This document shows positions 44,589 through 55,060 of a stretch of 64,000 nucleotides of DNA, in pieces. The translations under genes and the position numbers were made by a program. The stretch covers positions 1,414,501 to 1,478,500 of the forward strand of contig NZ_CP141799.1 in the NCBI RefSeq assembly GCF_035621475.1. The letters run 5' to 3'. Under the pieces are notes generated by a model. It made no database searches. It was not told where the DNA came from and was given only the letters and a program-made list of their open reading frames with translations. Origin of the DNA: Pseudomonas paeninsulae (lineage in GTDB: Bacteria > Pseudomonadota > Gammaproteobacteria > Pseudomonadales > Pseudomonadaceae). Each line of letters starts with the position of its first letter. The stretch's first letter is position 1.

Positions 44589-45431
44589 ATGACTCTTGAA
44601 AACCTCTCCTGCCAGAAAAGCTTCGGCGGCTGGCACAAGCGCTACCGGCATCGTTCGAGTACGCTCAACTGCGACATGGTGTTCGCGGTTTACCTGCCGC
44701 CGCAGGCCGAGCAGGGCGCCAAGCTGCCGGTGCTCTACTGGCTGTCGGGGCTGACCTGCAATGACGAGAACTTCATGCAGAAGGCCGGCGCCCACCGGCT
44801 GGCCGCCGAACTGGGCTTGATCATAGTCGCGCCGGACACCAGTCCGCGCGGGCCTGATGTGCCGGGCGACCCGGATGGCGCCTGGGATTTCGGTCTGGGT
44901 GCCGGTTTCTATCTAAACGCCACGCAAGAACCCTGGGCGCGCAATTACCGCATGCACGACTATGTGGTGCAGGAGTTGCCGGCGCTGATCGAGGCTAACT
45001 TCCCGGTCTCGACCAAACGCGGCATCAGCGGTCACTCCATGGGCGGGCATGGCGCGCTGGTCTGCGCCTTGCGCAACCCGGGGCGCTACCAGTCGCTGTC
45101 AGCCTTCGCGCCGATCGGCAATCCGTCCAACTGCCCCTGGGGCGAGAAGGCGTTTTCCCGCTACCTTGGTGCTGAACGCTCGCGCTGGCGCGAATGGGAT
45201 GCCTGTGCGCTGATCGCCGATGCGTCCGAGCGTTTGCCGATCCTGATCGATCAGGGCGATCGTGACGATTTCCTCGACGGCCAGCTCAAACCTCAGGCTC
45301 TGCAGAGCGCCGCGCAGGCCGCCGGGCATCCGCTGACCCTGCGCCTGCAACCCGGCTATGACCACAGCTACTACTTCATCGCCAGCTTTATCGAAGACCA
45401 CCTGCGCCATCATGCGCAGGCTCTGGCGTAG
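44589..45431 (+). CDS. fghA: S-formylglutathione hydrolase FghA
   Basis: A 280-residue esterase-D family serine hydrolase that splits S-formylglutathione to formate and glutathione, completing formaldehyde detoxification with AdhC. The catalytic triad is visible: S150 in [11 protein letters not shown], Asp in [11 protein letters not shown] and His in GYDHSYYFI. It begins [21 protein letters not shown]. Length is usual. Confidence 0.97.
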   Translation: MTLENLSCQKSFGGWHKRYRHRSSTLNCDMVFAVYLPPQAEQGAKLPVLYWLSGLTCNDENFMQKAGAHRLAAELGLIIVAPDTSPRGPDVPGDPDGAWDFGLGAGFYLNATQEPWARNYRMHDYVVQELPALIEANFPVSTKRGISGHSMGGHGALVCALRNPGRYQSLSAFAPIGNPSNCPWGEKAFSRYLGAERSRWREWDACALIADASERLPILIDQGDRDDFLDGQLKPQALQSAAQAAGHPLTLRLQPGYDHSYYFIASFIEDHLRHHAQALA

Positions 45432-45570
45432 GGGCGCGGTGCACACCGCTCAGTGGTTGCGAAAAGAGAGTTCGTCGTGGTGCTGGCCGATTGCCGGTGC
45501 GCACGGCGTGCCCTACAGTCAGGCTCCTGCATGTAGAATCAGGCCCTGACTTTTGCAGGGCGTTGTTCTT

Positions 45571-46044
45571 ATGCGTATTGGCCACGGCTACGATGTACAC
45601 CGTTTCGGCGAGGGCGAGTTCATTACCCTCGGCGGCGTACGGATTCCCCACAGTTTCGGGCTGATCGCCCATTCCGACGGTGATGTGCTGCTGCATGCGC
45701 TCGCCGATGCCTTGCTCGGCGCCGCAGCACTGGGCGATATCGGTAAGCATTTTCCGGATACCGACCCGACCTTCAAGGGGGCTGACAGCCGTATGCTGCT
45801 GCGGCATGTCCTGGATTTGCTGCAGGCCAAAGGCTGGCAGGTGGGTAATGTCGACGCCACCATAGTCGCCCAGGCGCCGAAGATGGCCACGCATATCCAA
45901 CAAATGCGCAGCCTGATCGCCGAGGATCTGCAGGTCTCGCTGGATCAGGTCAACGTCAAGGCTACCACCACCGAGAAACTCGGCTTCACCGGCCGCGAAG
46001 AAGGCATCGCGGTGCATGCCGTTGCGCTATTGGTAGGCCGATGA
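45571..46044 (+). CDS. ispF: 2-C-methyl-D-erythritol 2,4-cyclodiphosphate synthase IspF
   Basis: A 157-residue trimeric MEP-pathway enzyme. Metal ligands D8 and H10 are in [15 protein letters not shown], with a further His in [20 protein letters not shown]. It begins the ispF-truD-surE-pcm run. ispD is 3.3 kb upstream, separated here by the formaldehyde genes; in many other bacteria ispD and ispF are adjacent. The stop overlaps the truD ATG by 4 bp. Confidence 0.98.
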   Translation: MRIGHGYDVHRFGEGEFITLGGVRIPHSFGLIAHSDGDVLLHALADALLGAAALGDIGKHFPDTDPTFKGADSRMLLRHVLDLLQAKGWQVGNVDATIVAQAPKMATHIQQMRSLIAEDLQVSLDQVNVKATTTEKLGFTGREEGIAVHAVALLVGR

Positions 46045-47099
46045 ACGAACTCGAATTGCTTGGCCCGCGCGGCCATGGCGAGCCGTGCGGTACCGCGGTG
46101 CTCAAGGCTGTGGCGGAAGACTTCCAGGTCGATGAGGTGCTGGACATCCCCCTGGCTGGAGAGGGTGAACACCTCTGGCTATGGGTGGAAAAACGCGAGC
46201 TGAATACCGAGGAGGTGGCCAAGCGCATCGCCCGCGCCGCTGGCGTATCAATCCGCATGATCAGCTATGCCGGACTCAAGGATCGCCAGGCTTTGACCCG
46301 TCAATGGTTCAGTCTGCACCTGCCTGGCAAGGCCAATCCTGACTTGGGCGGCGCCGAAGACGCCAGCTTGGCGATCCTCAAGCAGCTGCGCCATACGCGT
46401 AAATTGCAGCGCGGTGCTCATGCGGCCAATGGCTTTACCTTGCGTTTGACTCAACTCAAGGCTGATCGCGAAGCCTTGGATATACGTCTTACGCAAATAG
46501 CCGCTCAGGGCATTCCTAACTACTACGGCTTGCAGCGCTTTGGCTTCGAGGGGGGGAACGTCGCCCATGCACGGCACTTTGCCGAATCTAAAACCTTGCC
46601 TGAGAAGCGTAATGTCCGTTCGCGAGTACTGTCCGCGGCGCGCAGTTATTTATTTAATCGCGTACTGGCGCAGCGGGTCGCCGCCGATACTTGGAATCAG
46701 GCGCTGCTGGGTGATCTGCTGGCCTTTACCGATAGCCGCAGTTTTTTTCCTGCCGGTGAGGCTGAATGCTCGGATCCACGCTTGACGATTCTGGATTTGC
46801 ACCCGACCGGGCCCTTGTGGGGCGCGGGTGCCTCGACGGCCGGCGGAGTCGCCCAGGACTTGGAGCAGACGGTCGCCGAGGATGAGCGTGCCTTGGTCGA
46901 CTGGTTGGCAGAAGCGGGGATGACACACGAACGGCGTATCCTGCGCCTCCCCATAGGCGGTTTGACGTGGCATTATCCCGAGCCTGACATTCTGCAACTG
47001 GAATTCGTCCTGCCGGCTGGATGCTTTGCCACCGTCTTAGTGCGCGAGCTAGTCGATCTGTTGCCTGCAGGGCAAACGGACAACCCATGCGTATTCTGA
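46041..47099 (+). CDS. truD: tRNA pseudouridine-13 synthase TruD
   Basis: A 352-residue enzyme that makes pseudouridine at position 13 of tRNA(Glu). The catalytic Asp is D81 in [16 protein letters not shown]. The N-terminal segment ([20 protein letters not shown]) and the TruD insertion-domain part ([14 protein letters not shown]) are typical. It overlaps ispF by 4 bp and surE by 13 bp. Confidence 0.96.
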   Translation: MNELELLGPRGHGEPCGTAVLKAVAEDFQVDEVLDIPLAGEGEHLWLWVEKRELNTEEVAKRIARAAGVSIRMISYAGLKDRQALTRQWFSLHLPGKANPDLGGAEDASLAILKQLRHTRKLQRGAHAANGFTLRLTQLKADREALDIRLTQIAAQGIPNYYGLQRFGFEGGNVAHARHFAESKTLPEKRNVRSRVLSAARSYLFNRVLAQRVAADTWNQALLGDLLAFTDSRSFFPAGEAECSDPRLTILDLHPTGPLWGAGASTAGGVAQDLEQTVAEDERALVDWLAEAGMTHERRILRLPIGGLTWHYPEPDILQLEFVLPAGCFATVLVRELVDLLPAGQTDNPCVF

Positions 47100-47836
47100 T
47101 TTCTAACGATGATGGCGTGGCAGCGCCAGGCCTTGCCGCGCTGTATGCTGCTTTGGCCGATTATGCCGAGTGCGTGGTGATCGCACCCGATCAGGACCGA
47201 AGTGGTGCCAGCAGCTCGCTGACCCTCGACCGTCCGCTGCACCCTTGCACCTTGCCCAACGGCTTTATCAGCCTCAACGGTACGCCGACCGACTGTGTGC
47301 ATCTGGGCCTGAACGGACTGCTGCCGCAGGTGGCAGATCTGGTCGTGGCGGGTATCAACCTGGGCGCTAATCTGGGCGATGACGTGCTCTATTCCGGCAC
47401 GGTGGCCGCCGCGTTGGAAGGCCGTTTTCTGGCCCGTCCGGCGTTCGCGTTCTCCCTGCTTTCGCGGCAGCCGGATAATCTGCCGACGGCCGCCTATTTT
47501 GCGCGCAAGCTGGTGGCGGCTCATGAACAGCTGGATTTGCCACCGCGCACCGTGCTCAACGTGAATATCCCCAACCTGCCGTTGGAGCATATCCGTGGTA
47601 TCCAGCTGACTCGCCTGGGCCATCGTGCCCGTGCCGCTGCGCCGGTCAAGGTGATCAACCCACGTGGCAAGGAGGGCTACTGGATTTCGGTCGCTGGCGA
47701 TGCCGAGGATGGCGGGCCGGGCACTGACTTCCATGCGGTGATGCAGGGCTTCGTCTCCGTTACCCCGCTGCAGTTGGATCGTACCTTTCAGGATGGCCTC
47801 AGCAGTCTGCAACCTTGGTTAGAGGGTTTGCTCTGA
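47087..47836 (+). CDS. surE: 5'/3'-nucleotidase SurE
   Basis: A 249-residue metal-dependent nucleotidase and exopolyphosphatase. Metal ligands N7, D8 and D9 are in [16 protein letters not shown], with [15 protein letters not shown] (Ser ligand) and [20 protein letters not shown]. The start lies 13 bp inside truD. The last base of its stop is the first base of the pcm ATG. The surE-pcm-nlpD-rpoS order is a conserved stationary-phase cluster. Confidence 0.97.
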   Translation: MRILISNDDGVAAPGLAALYAALADYAECVVIAPDQDRSGASSSLTLDRPLHPCTLPNGFISLNGTPTDCVHLGLNGLLPQVADLVVAGINLGANLGDDVLYSGTVAAALEGRFLARPAFAFSLLSRQPDNLPTAAYFARKLVAAHEQLDLPPRTVLNVNIPNLPLEHIRGIQLTRLGHRARAAAPVKVINPRGKEGYWISVAGDAEDGGPGTDFHAVMQGFVSVTPLQLDRTFQDGLSSLQPWLEGLL

Positions 47837-48513
47837 TGAGGCGTGAGCAAGACGAGTTGCATCATCGCGGCATCGGCATGACTTCGCAGCGAACTCGCGA
47901 GCGGCTGATTCAGCGGCTGTATGAAGAGGGGTTGTCCAACGCCCAGGTGCTGGAAACGATCCGTCGCACACCGCGCCACCTGTTCGTTGATGAAGCCTTG
48001 GCCCATCGCGCCTATGAAGACACCGCGCTGCCGATCGGCCATAACCAGACCATTTCGCAGCCTTACATGGTTGCGCGCATGAGCGAATTGCTGCTGGCCG
48101 CCGGCCCCTTGGACAAGGTGCTGGAAATTGGCACCGGCTCCGGTTATCAGACGGCAATTCTCGCCCAGTTGGTCGAGCGGGTTTTCAGCGTCGAGCGTAT
48201 TCAAGGGTTGCAGGATAGGGCCAAGGAACGCATGACCGAGTTGAACTTGCGCAACGTGGTGTTTCGCTGGGGTGATGGCTGGGAGGGTTGGCCGGCCTTG
48301 GCGCCCTACAACGGTATCATCGTCACCGCGGCTGCCAGTGAGGTGCCCCAGGCTCTACTCGATCAGTTGGCGCCGGGTGGACGCCTGGTGATTCCGGTCG
48401 GTGCCGGCGATGTGCAGCAGTTGCTGCTGATCGTCCGTGAGGAACAGGGGTTTGCCAGGCATGTGCTGGATGCCGTGCGTTTCGTTCCCTTGCTCAATGG
48501 GCCCTTGGCCTGA
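47836..48513 (+). CDS. pcm: Protein-L-isoaspartate O-methyltransferase Pcm
   Basis: A repair enzyme that methylates isoaspartyl residues in aged proteins. SAM motif: [15 protein letters not shown]; catalytic region: [16 protein letters not shown] 47836 overlaps the surE TGA and gives 225 residues. An internal ATG at 47878 ([14 protein letters not shown]) gives 211 residues, the length I recall for P. aeruginosa Pcm. Both are possible; the upstream one is supported by coupling. A DUF368 gene follows after 26 bp. Confidence 0.96.
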   Translation: MRREQDELHHRGIGMTSQRTRERLIQRLYEEGLSNAQVLETIRRTPRHLFVDEALAHRAYEDTALPIGHNQTISQPYMVARMSELLLAAGPLDKVLEIGTGSGYQTAILAQLVERVFSVERIQGLQDRAKERMTELNLRNVVFRWGDGWEGWPALAPYNGIIVTAAASEVPQALLDQLAPGGRLVIPVGAGDVQQLLLIVREEQGFARHVLDAVRFVPLLNGPLA

Positions 48514-48539
48514 TCGTTAGCGTTTACCTGGAAGAATCC

Positions 48540-49478
48540 ATGAAGAAACATCTTCTGCTCTTCGCCAAAGGCATTGCCATGGGCGCGGCCGATGTGGTGC
48601 CTGGCGTTTCCGGCGGTACCGTCGCCTTTATCAGCGGGATCTACGATGAACTGCTGCGTTCGATAGCCGGTGTGCCCGCTGCGCTGAGCTTGCTCTTGCG
48701 CGGTCGTGTCCTGGCCGCCTGGCAGGCCGCCAATGCAACTTTCCTGCTGGTTCTGTTGGCCGGCATTCTGACCAGTGTGCTCAGCCTGGCGCGGGTAATC
48801 ACCTTCCTGCTGGCCGAGCACCCGATCCCGGTGTGGTCGTTTTTTTTCGGCTTGATACTGGTTTCTTCGCATCTGGTCGCACGAGAGATCCAGCGCTGGA
48901 ACTGGAGTCGTTTCGTCAGTTTCACTGTAGGTGCGGCATTTGCCTACTGGATCACCGTGGCTGCGCCGATGCAGTGGGGTACTGACTCACTGAGTATTTT
49001 CTTCGCAGGCTCGATTGCCATCTGCGCAATGATCCTGCCGGGTATTTCCGGTAGTTTCATCTTGCTGCTGCTGGGTCTGTATCCCTTTATTCTCGGCGCG
49101 GTAAAAGGTCTGGATGTCAACGTCCTGGCGCTCTTTGCCAGCGGTTGCCTGGTGGGCATCGTCAGCTTTGCCGGGTTGCTGCGTTGGCTGTTGCTGCGTT
49201 GGCGCGACCTGACCCTGGCGTTATTGACGGGGTTGATGCTGGGCTCGCTGAACAAGCTCTGGCCGTGGAAGGAAACCCTTACCTGGCACGCCGACAGCCA
49301 TGGGCAGCAGGTACCGCTGCTCCAGGCCAACCTCTTGCCGGGACGTTTCGCCGAAGTTAGCGGGCAGGATCCACAGCTACTCTTGGCTATTCTTTTGGCT
49401 CTGGGCGGGGTACTGCTAGTGCTCGGGCTGGAGTGGTTGGCCGCGCGCCATCAGCAAAGCACTAGCTGCGCCGAATAA
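48540..49478 (+). CDS. DUF368 membrane protein, probable undecaprenyl-phosphate translocase (PopT family)
   Basis: A 312-residue polytopic membrane protein with about eight to nine hydrophobic segments. It has the DUF368 signature KGIAMGAADVVPGVSGGTVA near the N-terminus and the related re-entrant motif MILPGISGSFILLLLGLY in the second half, an internal repeat typical of the family. Members have been shown to recycle the C55-phosphate carrier across the inner membrane. It sits between pcm and nlpD. uppS, which makes the carrier, is at 19615. The transporter role is inferred from the family. Confidence 0.9.
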   Translation: MKKHLLLFAKGIAMGAADVVPGVSGGTVAFISGIYDELLRSIAGVPAALSLLLRGRVLAAWQAANATFLLVLLAGILTSVLSLARVITFLLAEHPIPVWSFFFGLILVSSHLVAREIQRWNWSRFVSFTVGAAFAYWITVAAPMQWGTDSLSIFFAGSIAICAMILPGISGSFILLLLGLYPFILGAVKGLDVNVLALFASGCLVGIVSFAGLLRWLLLRWRDLTLALLTGLMLGSLNKLWPWKETLTWHADSHGQQVPLLQANLLPGRFAEVSGQDPQLLLAILLALGGVLLVLGLEWLAARHQQSTSCAE

Positions 49479-49534
49479 TTACGGCACAATACCCACCAAT
49501 CAACCAACGCCACTAGTCATAAAGGGAGATACGG

Positions 49535-50395
49535 GTGAGTTTCACTGCCATTCAATCGCGAATATGCAGCAGCAGCGCTCGGAGCCTGTTGGGTGGCCTG
49601 GTTATTGGTGTGCTCCTGGCTGGCTGTGCCAGCCCGTCGGGTGGTGTGCAAGTTGTCGATCGCAATCACCGCGGTGCGGCGACGCAGCAGCGCCAACCTG
49701 TGACCAGCGGTCAATATTTGGTGCGGCGTGGCGATACCCTCTATTCAATTGCCTTTCGTTTCGGCTGGGACTGGAAAGCCTTGGCTGCGCGCAATGGTAT
49801 TGCCTCGCCTTATCTGATTCGGGTTGGCCAGGTCATTCGCTTCGACGGTCGCCAGCCGACGCGGAGGGCTGTAGTTGCCGCCGCGCCTACAGTGACCCGG
49901 CCGGCACCGGTTGGCCGCCCGGTTGCGCCGCTTAAGTCCCCGACTGTGCGGACTCAGGCGCAGTCGCCAGTGCCTATCAAGACAACCCAGGCGACCACTC
50001 CGGTGCAATCTGTCGCGCGCTCAGCATCAGGCTGGGCCTGGCCTGCCAGCGGCGTTGTAATTGGACGATTCTCCTCAAACGGCAGTTTGAATAAAGGCAT
50101 TGATATCGCCGGTGATTTGGGACAGCCTGTTTTAGCTGCGTCTGATGGGTCAGTTGTATACGCCGGGAGTGGTTTGCGGGGCTACGGCGAGTTGGTGATC
50201 ATCAAACATAGCGATACCTACGTAAGTGCCTACGGACACAACCGCAGGCTGCTGGTTCAGGAGGGACAGCAGGTCAAAGTTGGGCAAACGATTGCCGAAA
50301 TGGGTTCCACAGGAGCCGACCGGGTGAAGCTTCATTTTGAAATTCGCCGTCAGGGAAAGCCTGTAGACCCGATGCAATACTTGCCGCACCCTTGA
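49535..50395 (+). CDS. nlpD: Division-associated lipoprotein NlpD (LysM plus degenerate LytM)
   Basis: A 286-residue protein with a lipoprotein signal ([16 protein letters not shown], Cys about residue 30), a LysM peptidoglycan-binding domain ([20 protein letters not shown]), a Pro/Ala-rich linker and a C-terminal LytM/M23 domain. The peptidase residues are degenerate: the first His is Asn in [14 protein letters not shown], and the HxH pair is KLH in KLHFEIRRQ. So it should activate the AmiC amidase rather than cut peptidoglycan itself. Start is GTG 49535 with an AGGGAG site. Promoters for rpoS usually lie within nlpD. Confidence 0.96.
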   Translation: MSFTAIQSRICSSSARSLLGGLVIGVLLAGCASPSGGVQVVDRNHRGAATQQRQPVTSGQYLVRRGDTLYSIAFRFGWDWKALAARNGIASPYLIRVGQVIRFDGRQPTRRAVVAAAPTVTRPAPVGRPVAPLKSPTVRTQAQSPVPIKTTQATTPVQSVARSASGWAWPASGVVIGRFSSNGSLNKGIDIAGDLGQPVLAASDGSVVYAGSGLRGYGELVIIKHSDTYVSAYGHNRRLLVQEGQQVKVGQTIAEMGSTGADRVKLHFEIRRQGKPVDPMQYLPHP

Positions 50396-50401
50396 TCGGC
50401 C

Positions 50402-50433
50402 GCTCGTCTGCTCCATCACGTGGGAGGACGAGC
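50402..50433 (+). promoter_or_regulatory. Strong hairpin in the rpoS mRNA leader
   Basis: GCTCGTC (50402-50408) pairs with GACGAGC (50427-50433), and CTCC (50411-50414) with GGAG (50423-50426). This makes an 11-bp stem with a 2-nt bulge, 7 nt after the nlpD stop. It has no T-run. It may affect rpoS mRNA stability or translation, and the GGGAGGA on its 3' side resembles an Rsm/Csr-binding core, though it is paired. Confidence 0.5.
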
Positions 50434-50499
50434 TCAGGTGTTGCCAGGGAATCAGGTGCCACCAGAGCTTGCTGTCGAACTCAGCAAGGAACAACAATA

Positions 50500-51504
50500 A
50501 TGGCACTCATTCCAAAAGAAGCGCCGGAGTTTGACGTCGATGATCAAGTGCTCTTGATGGAGACTGGCGTCGTCTTGGACGATGTGTCGAGCGATGAGGC
50601 GGAAAAGCCGCAGGCTCGCACTAAAGCCAAACAATCAAGTAGCAAGCAGCACAAGTACATCGACTACACGCGCGCGCTAGACGCCACTCAGTTGTATCTC
50701 AACGAAATCGGTTTTTCTCCCCTGCTTAGCCCTGAAGAGGAAGTGTTCTTTGCGCGATTGGCGCAGAAGGGCGATCCTGCTGGGCGTAAGCGCATGATTG
50801 AAAGCAACCTGCGGCTGGTGGTGAAAATTGCCCGCCGCTACGTCAATCGTGGTTTGTCGCTGCTCGATCTGATCGAGGAAGGTAATCTCGGGCTGATCCG
50901 GGCGGTCGAGAAATTTGACCCGGAGCGGGGTTTTCGCTTCTCGACGTATGCAACCTGGTGGATTCGCCAGACCATCGAACGGGCGATCATGAATCAAACC
51001 CGTACCATTCGATTGCCGATCCACGTGGTCAAAGAGCTCAACGTCTATCTGCGTGCGGCGCGCGAGTTGACCCAGAAACTCGACCATGAGCCTTCGGCCG
51101 AAGAGATTGCCAACCTGCTGGAAAAACCGGTGAGTGACGTCAAGCGCATGCTCGGCCTGAATGAGCGGGTTTCTTCGGTGGATGTTTCCCTCGGCGCGGA
51201 CTCTGACAAGACCCTGCTCGATACCCTGACTGATGACCGTCCAACCGATCCATGCGAGTTGCTGCAAGACGACGACTTGTCGCAAAGCATTGATCTATGG
51301 CTGTCCGAGTTGACCGACAAGCAGCGTGAGGTAGTGGTGCGGCGTTTCGGCTTGCGCGGCCACGAAAGCTGTACCCTAGAAGAAGTCGGTCAGGAGATCG
51401 GCTTGACTCGCGAGCGTGTGCGGCAGATTCAAGTCGAGGCGCTCAAGCGCTTGCGCGAGATCCTGGAAAAGAACGGTTTGTCGAGTGACGCCTTGTTTCA
51501 GTAG
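50500..51504 (+). CDS. rpoS: RNA polymerase sigma factor RpoS (sigma-38)
   Basis: A 334-residue stationary-phase sigma factor. It starts [20 protein letters not shown] and has region 1.2 ([21 protein letters not shown]), region 2 ([37 protein letters not shown]) and region 4 helix-turn-helix ([20 protein letters not shown]). No frameshift or internal stop, so it should be functional. It follows nlpD with a 104-nt leader. A strong terminator follows at 51521-51546. Confidence 0.99.
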   Translation: MALIPKEAPEFDVDDQVLLMETGVVLDDVSSDEAEKPQARTKAKQSSSKQHKYIDYTRALDATQLYLNEIGFSPLLSPEEEVFFARLAQKGDPAGRKRMIESNLRLVVKIARRYVNRGLSLLDLIEEGNLGLIRAVEKFDPERGFRFSTYATWWIRQTIERAIMNQTRTIRLPIHVVKELNVYLRAARELTQKLDHEPSAEEIANLLEKPVSDVKRMLGLNERVSSVDVSLGADSDKTLLDTLTDDRPTDPCELLQDDDLSQSIDLWLSELTDKQREVVVRRFGLRGHESCTLEEVGQEIGLTRERVRQIQVEALKRLREILEKNGLSSDALFQ

Positions 51505-51520
51505 CTCTTGCCTGCTCTAC

Positions 51521-51546
51521 AAAACCCGGCTTAGGCCGGGTTTTTT
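51521..51546 (+). terminator. Rho-independent terminator of rpoS
   Basis: AACCCGGC (51523-51530) pairs with GCCGGGTT (51535-51542) around TTAG, followed by a run of Ts to 51546. It lies 17 bp after the rpoS stop. Confidence 0.92.
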
Positions 51547-51556
51547 GTGGGCGTCG

Positions 51557-51574
51557 TGTAAGCCATTGCTTACG
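51557..51574 (+). promoter_or_regulatory. GacA-type upstream activating site for rsmZ
   Basis: TGTAAG-CCATTG-CTTACG is an exact match to the palindromic GacA-controlled element known upstream of rsmY/rsmZ (TGTAAG-N6-CTTACA type). Its centre is about 180 bp before the predicted rsmZ start, as in known rsmZ promoters. A further half-site TGTAAG lies at 51580-51585. Confidence 0.85.
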
Positions 51575-51711
51575 CGACGTGTAAGTGATTAAGGGAAAGA
51601 ATGGCAGGAAAGTCGCTGTTTGAATAGGAGGGTTTAATTCAAGCTACTGATTTATATAGTTATTTAATTATATTATATGGGGCATTGCATTTTTTCAGGT
51701 ATTTGGCGGGC

Positions 51712-51739
51712 TTGTGGCAAAGCAGGGAAACGCTAGTAT
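51712..51739 (+). promoter_or_regulatory. rsmZ core promoter
   Basis: TTGTGG (51712-51717) and TAGTAT (51734-51739) are separated by 16 bp, and the first stem-loop of the RNA begins 7 bases later. An AT-rich linker (about 51640-51680) lies between this promoter and the GacA site. Confidence 0.55.
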
Positions 51740-51745
51740 TACACC

Positions 51746-51880
51746 TGTGCCTAGGGACTGGCACAGATCGCAACGGACAGCGGTCAGGACAATCGCAGGA
51801 CGTGATTTCATCAGGATGATGAGCAGGGAATACAGGGAGTAGGGACAAAAGAGTGGGCGGGTAATACCGCCCCTTTTTTT
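51746..51880 (+). ncRNA. rsmZ: RsmZ-like regulatory small RNA that sequesters RsmA/CsrA
   Basis: About 135 nt between rpoS and fdxA, the conserved rsmZ location. The 5' hairpin TGTGCC (51746-51751)/GGCACA (51760-51765) shows a GGGA motif in its loop. At least six more GGA motifs follow (ACGGAC, CAGGAC, CAGGAC, CAGGAT, AGGGAA, AGGGAG, AGGGAC). It ends in a terminator GGGCGG (51855-51860)/CCGCCC (51867-51872) with a long T-run. A GacA box lies about 180 bp upstream. The RNA should titrate RsmA and so relieve translational repression under Gac control. RsmY is the alternative, but the location favours RsmZ. Confidence 0.88.
51855..51880 (+). terminator. Terminator of rsmZ
   Basis: GGGCGG pairs with CCGCCC around GTAATA, followed by CTTTTTTT to 51880. 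Confidence 0.88.
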
Positions 51881-51895
51881 GCCTGCAAGAAAGCA

Positions 51896-51920
51896 AAAGA
51901 CCCGCGCAAGGCGGGTCTTT
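51896..51920 (-). terminator. Terminator of fdxA
   Basis: A perfect 10-bp stem AAAGACCCGC (51896-51905)/GCGGGTCTTT (51911-51920), loop GCAAG. On the minus strand it follows the fdxA stop by 20 bp and ends in TTT-rich sequence. Confidence 0.85.
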
Positions 51921-51940
51921 CAGTGGGCGCTGAGTAAGGT

Positions 51941-52264
51941 TTAGCGTTCCAAGTGTTGCAGTTTGTCTTTTACGCCATCCCACTCTTCAGCATCAGGTAA
52001 GCCTTCTTTCTTCTCGGTGATGTTCGGCCAGACTTCGGCCAGATCGGCATTGAGTTGGGTATATTCCTGCTGGTCTTCCGGTACTTCGTCTTCGGAGAAG
52101 ATCGCTTGGGCCGGGCACTCCGGCTCGCAGAGTGCGCAGTCAATGCACTCGTCCGGGTGGATCACCAGGAAGTTAGGGCCTTCGTAGAAGCAGTCCACCG
52201 GACAGACTTCCACGCAGTCGGTGTACTTGCACTTGATGCAGTTGTCGGTGACGACGAAGGTCAT
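51941..52264 (-). CDS. fdxA: Seven-iron ferredoxin FdxA
   Basis: A 107-residue ferredoxin with one [3Fe-4S] and one [4Fe-4S] cluster. It begins [26 protein letters not shown] and continues [21 protein letters not shown], the Azotobacter-type 7Fe pattern. I start at MTFVV; an upstream in-frame Met adds 36 residues that look non-coding. Its physiological partner is not known. It is the rightward limit of the rpoS-rsmZ region. Confidence 0.96.
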   Translation of the reverse strand: MTFVVTDNCIKCKYTDCVEVCPVDCFYEGPNFLVIHPDECIDCALCEPECPAQAIFSEDEVPEDQQEYTQLNADLAEVWPNITEKKEGLPDAEEWDGVKDKLQHLER

Positions 52265-52408
52265 TTCTAATTCTCTCCTCAGGCTACGGCTCGGGGACTG
52301 TTTTACATAAACAGCCCCTTGGTTCGGGAAACTATGGCTGCGACACCGGGCTAGTAGGCCGCAGCATCCCAAAGCGCGCGCGATTCTAACAGCTTGCGCG
52401 CGCGGGCG

Positions 52409-54982
52409 TTAGACTCGCGCTTTCCATGTATATAACAGTTCAAGCGCTTTGCGCGGAGTCAGATCATCCAGGTTGATCTTGAATAATTCCTCCAGCACCG
52501 GGTGCGGCAGGCTGGCAAACATATCGCTTTGCAGTGGAGTCACCTGCTGGCCGGGCTCGTTGCGTGGCAAATCATGGGGCAGGCTGGTGGTTTCCAGGCG
52601 CGCCAGATGTTCGCGGGCGCGCAGGATCACGTCGCCAGGAACGCCGGCCAGTTGCGCTACCGCTAAACCATAGCTCTGGCTGGCCGGGCCGGGCAGTACA
52701 TGATGCAAAAAGACGATGCGCTCATTGTGCTCGGTGGCGTTGAGATGCACGTTGGCAACCAGCGGCTCGCTTTCCGGCAGTACCGTGAGTTCGAAGTAGT
52801 GGGTGGCGAACAGCGTGTAGGCACGCAGTGTGGCCAGTTGCTCGGCGGCGGCCCAGGCCAACGACAGGCCGTCGAAGGTACTGGTGCCGCGGCCGACTTC
52901 GTCCATCAGCACCAGGCTGCGTTCTGTGGCGTTGTGCAGGATATTCGCAGTTTCGCTCATCTCGACCATAAAGGTCGAACGGCCACCCGCCAGGTCATCG
53001 CTTGATCCGATACGGGTGAAGATGCGATCGACCAGCGACAGTTCGCAACTGGCCGCGGGGACGAAGCTGCCGATATGCGCGAGCAGCACGATCAGCGCGG
53101 TCTGGCGCATATAGGTGGATTTACCACCCATGTTCGGCCCGGTGATGATCAGCATGCGCGTGTCATCGTCGAGGCTCAGGTCGTTGGCCACGAAGGGGGT
53201 GGTCAGTACCTGCTCGACCACCGGATGACGGCCTTGCTCGATACGCATGCAGGGCTCGTCGACGAAGCGTGGACGATTGAGGTCGAGGTTCAGGGCGCGT
53301 TCGCCCAGGTTGCTCAGCACGTCCAGTTCGGCCAGGGCCGCGGCGCTGTCCTGCAGCGGACCGAGGTGGCCGATCAGGCGTTCCAGCAGTTCTTCATAGA
53401 GGATTTTTTCGCGGGCCAGGGCGCGGCTCTTGGCCGACAGCGCCTTGTCCTCGAACTCCTTCAGCTCGGGGGTGATGAAGCGCTCGGCACCTTTCAGGGT
53501 CTGGCGGCGGATATAGTCGGCCGGCGCCGACTCCGCCTGCTTGCTCGGCAGTTCGATAAAGTAGCCATGCACGCGGTTGTAGCCGACCTTGAGGTTGGCC
53601 AGGCCGGTACGTGCCTTCTCCCGCACCTCCAGATCCATCAGGTACTGGCCGGCGTTTTCGCTGAGCGATTGCAGTTCGTCCAGCTCGACGTCGTAGCCGG
53701 TCTTGAGCACGCCGCCATCGCGGATTACCGCGGGCGGGTTGTCGATAATGGCGCGGGCTAGCAGCTCGGCCAGCTCCGGGTAGGTGCTGACTATGCCGGC
53801 CAGCTCAGCCAGGTGCGGCGAGTCGAGGTCAGTCATGGCCTGTTGCAATTCGGGCAGGGCGGCCAGGGCATCGCGCAGGCGCGCCAGGTCCCGTGGCCGC
53901 GCATTGCGCAGGCCGATGCGGGCGAGGATCCGTTCCAGATCGCCGATTTCCTTGAGCTGCGGTTGCAGGGTCTCGAAACGATAACGTTCCAGCAGGCAGG
54001 CAATCGATTCCTGGCGCGCTTCCAGTATTGTGCGGTCGCGCAGCGGGCGGTTCAGCCAGCGGCTGAGCAGGCGACTGCCCATGGCGGTCTGGCAACGGTC
54101 GACCACCGATTGCAGGGTGTTCTCGCGCCCGCCGGCGAGGTTGACGTCCAGCTCCAGGTTGCGCCGGCTGGCGCCGTCGAGAATCACCGTGTCGTCGAGG
54201 CGCTCATGGCGCAGGCTGCGCAGGTGTGGCAGGGCGGTGCGCTGGGTTTCCTTGGCGTACGTCAGTAGGCAGCCGGCGGCGCCTATGGCCAGGGTCAGGT
54301 TCTCGCAGCCGAAGCCTTTCAGATCCTGGGTGGTGAACTGTTGGCAGAGGCTTTTGTGCGCACTGTCGCGTTCGAAATCCCAGGGCGCGCGGCGACGCAC
54401 GCCGGGGCGTTTCTCCGCGGGCAAGCCTTGCGGCCAGTCATCGGGAATCAGCAATTCGACCGGATTGAGGCGTTCCAGTTCGGCCAGCAGATTCTCCCAG
54501 CCTTTGATCTCCAGCACGCTGAAGCGACCGCTGGTGATGTCCAGCACAGCCAGGCCGAACAGCCGCTCGTCGCCCAGCACGGCAGCCAGCAGGTTGTCGC
54601 GCCGCTCGTCGAGCAGCGCCTCGTCACTGACCGTGCCGGGGGTGATGATGCGCACCACCTGGCGATCCACCGGGCCCTTGCTGGTGGCCGGGTCGCCGAT
54701 CTGTTCGCAGATCACCACCGACTCGCCGAGCTTGACCAGCTTGCCCAGGTAGCCTTCGGCGGCGTGGTAGGGGATTCCGCACATGGGAATCGCCTGGCCG
54801 GCGGATTGGCCGCGGGCGGTGAGGGTGATATCCAGCAGCTTGGCGGCCTTTTTCGCGTCCTCGTAGAAGATCTCGTAGAAGTCGCCCATGCGGTAGAACA
54901 TCAGCTGGTCCGGGTGCTGGTTTTTCAGTCTCCAGTACTGCTGCATCATGGGCGTGTGAGAACTAAGATCGCTTTGGCTCAT
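52409..54982 (-). CDS. mutS: DNA mismatch repair protein MutS
   Basis: An 857-residue mismatch-binding ATPase. The mismatch-reading motif is F35-Y36-E37 in [15 protein letters not shown]. Connector, lever and clamp domains follow, then the ABC-type ATPase with Walker [16 protein letters not shown] (about residue 615), Walker [16 protein letters not shown], and [10 protein letters not shown]. The C-terminal tetramerisation tail is present ([20 protein letters not shown]). I start at [16 protein letters not shown]. It is intact, so no mutator phenotype is implied. Confidence 0.98.
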   Translation of the reverse strand: MSQSDLSSHTPMMQQYWRLKNQHPDQLMFYRMGDFYEIFYEDAKKAAKLLDITLTARGQSAGQAIPMCGIPYHAAEGYLGKLVKLGESVVICEQIGDPATSKGPVDRQVVRIITPGTVSDEALLDERRDNLLAAVLGDERLFGLAVLDITSGRFSVLEIKGWENLLAELERLNPVELLIPDDWPQGLPAEKRPGVRRRAPWDFERDSAHKSLCQQFTTQDLKGFGCENLTLAIGAAGCLLTYAKETQRTALPHLRSLRHERLDDTVILDGASRRNLELDVNLAGGRENTLQSVVDRCQTAMGSRLLSRWLNRPLRDRTILEARQESIACLLERYRFETLQPQLKEIGDLERILARIGLRNARPRDLARLRDALAALPELQQAMTDLDSPHLAELAGIVSTYPELAELLARAIIDNPPAVIRDGGVLKTGYDVELDELQSLSENAGQYLMDLEVREKARTGLANLKVGYNRVHGYFIELPSKQAESAPADYIRRQTLKGAERFITPELKEFEDKALSAKSRALAREKILYEELLERLIGHLGPLQDSAAALAELDVLSNLGERALNLDLNRPRFVDEPCMRIEQGRHPVVEQVLTTPFVANDLSLDDDTRMLIITGPNMGGKSTYMRQTALIVLLAHIGSFVPAASCELSLVDRIFTRIGSSDDLAGGRSTFMVEMSETANILHNATERSLVLMDEVGRGTSTFDGLSLAWAAAEQLATLRAYTLFATHYFELTVLPESEPLVANVHLNATEHNERIVFLHHVLPGPASQSYGLAVAQLAGVPGDVILRAREHLARLETTSLPHDLPRNEPGQQVTPLQSDMFASLPHPVLEELFKINLDDLTPRKALELLYTWKARV

Positions 54983-55060
54983 CGTTTTAACTGTCCGGCT
55001 GAATCGCAAAAGCGCCTAGTGTACGGTATCCCCCTGGCTGGCTTTAACCCCGGAGTGCAG

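Noticed and set aside
49535..50395. NlpD as an active endopeptidase
   Set aside because: The M23 catalytic His positions are replaced (NKGID and KLHFE), so it is an amidase activator, not a peptidase.
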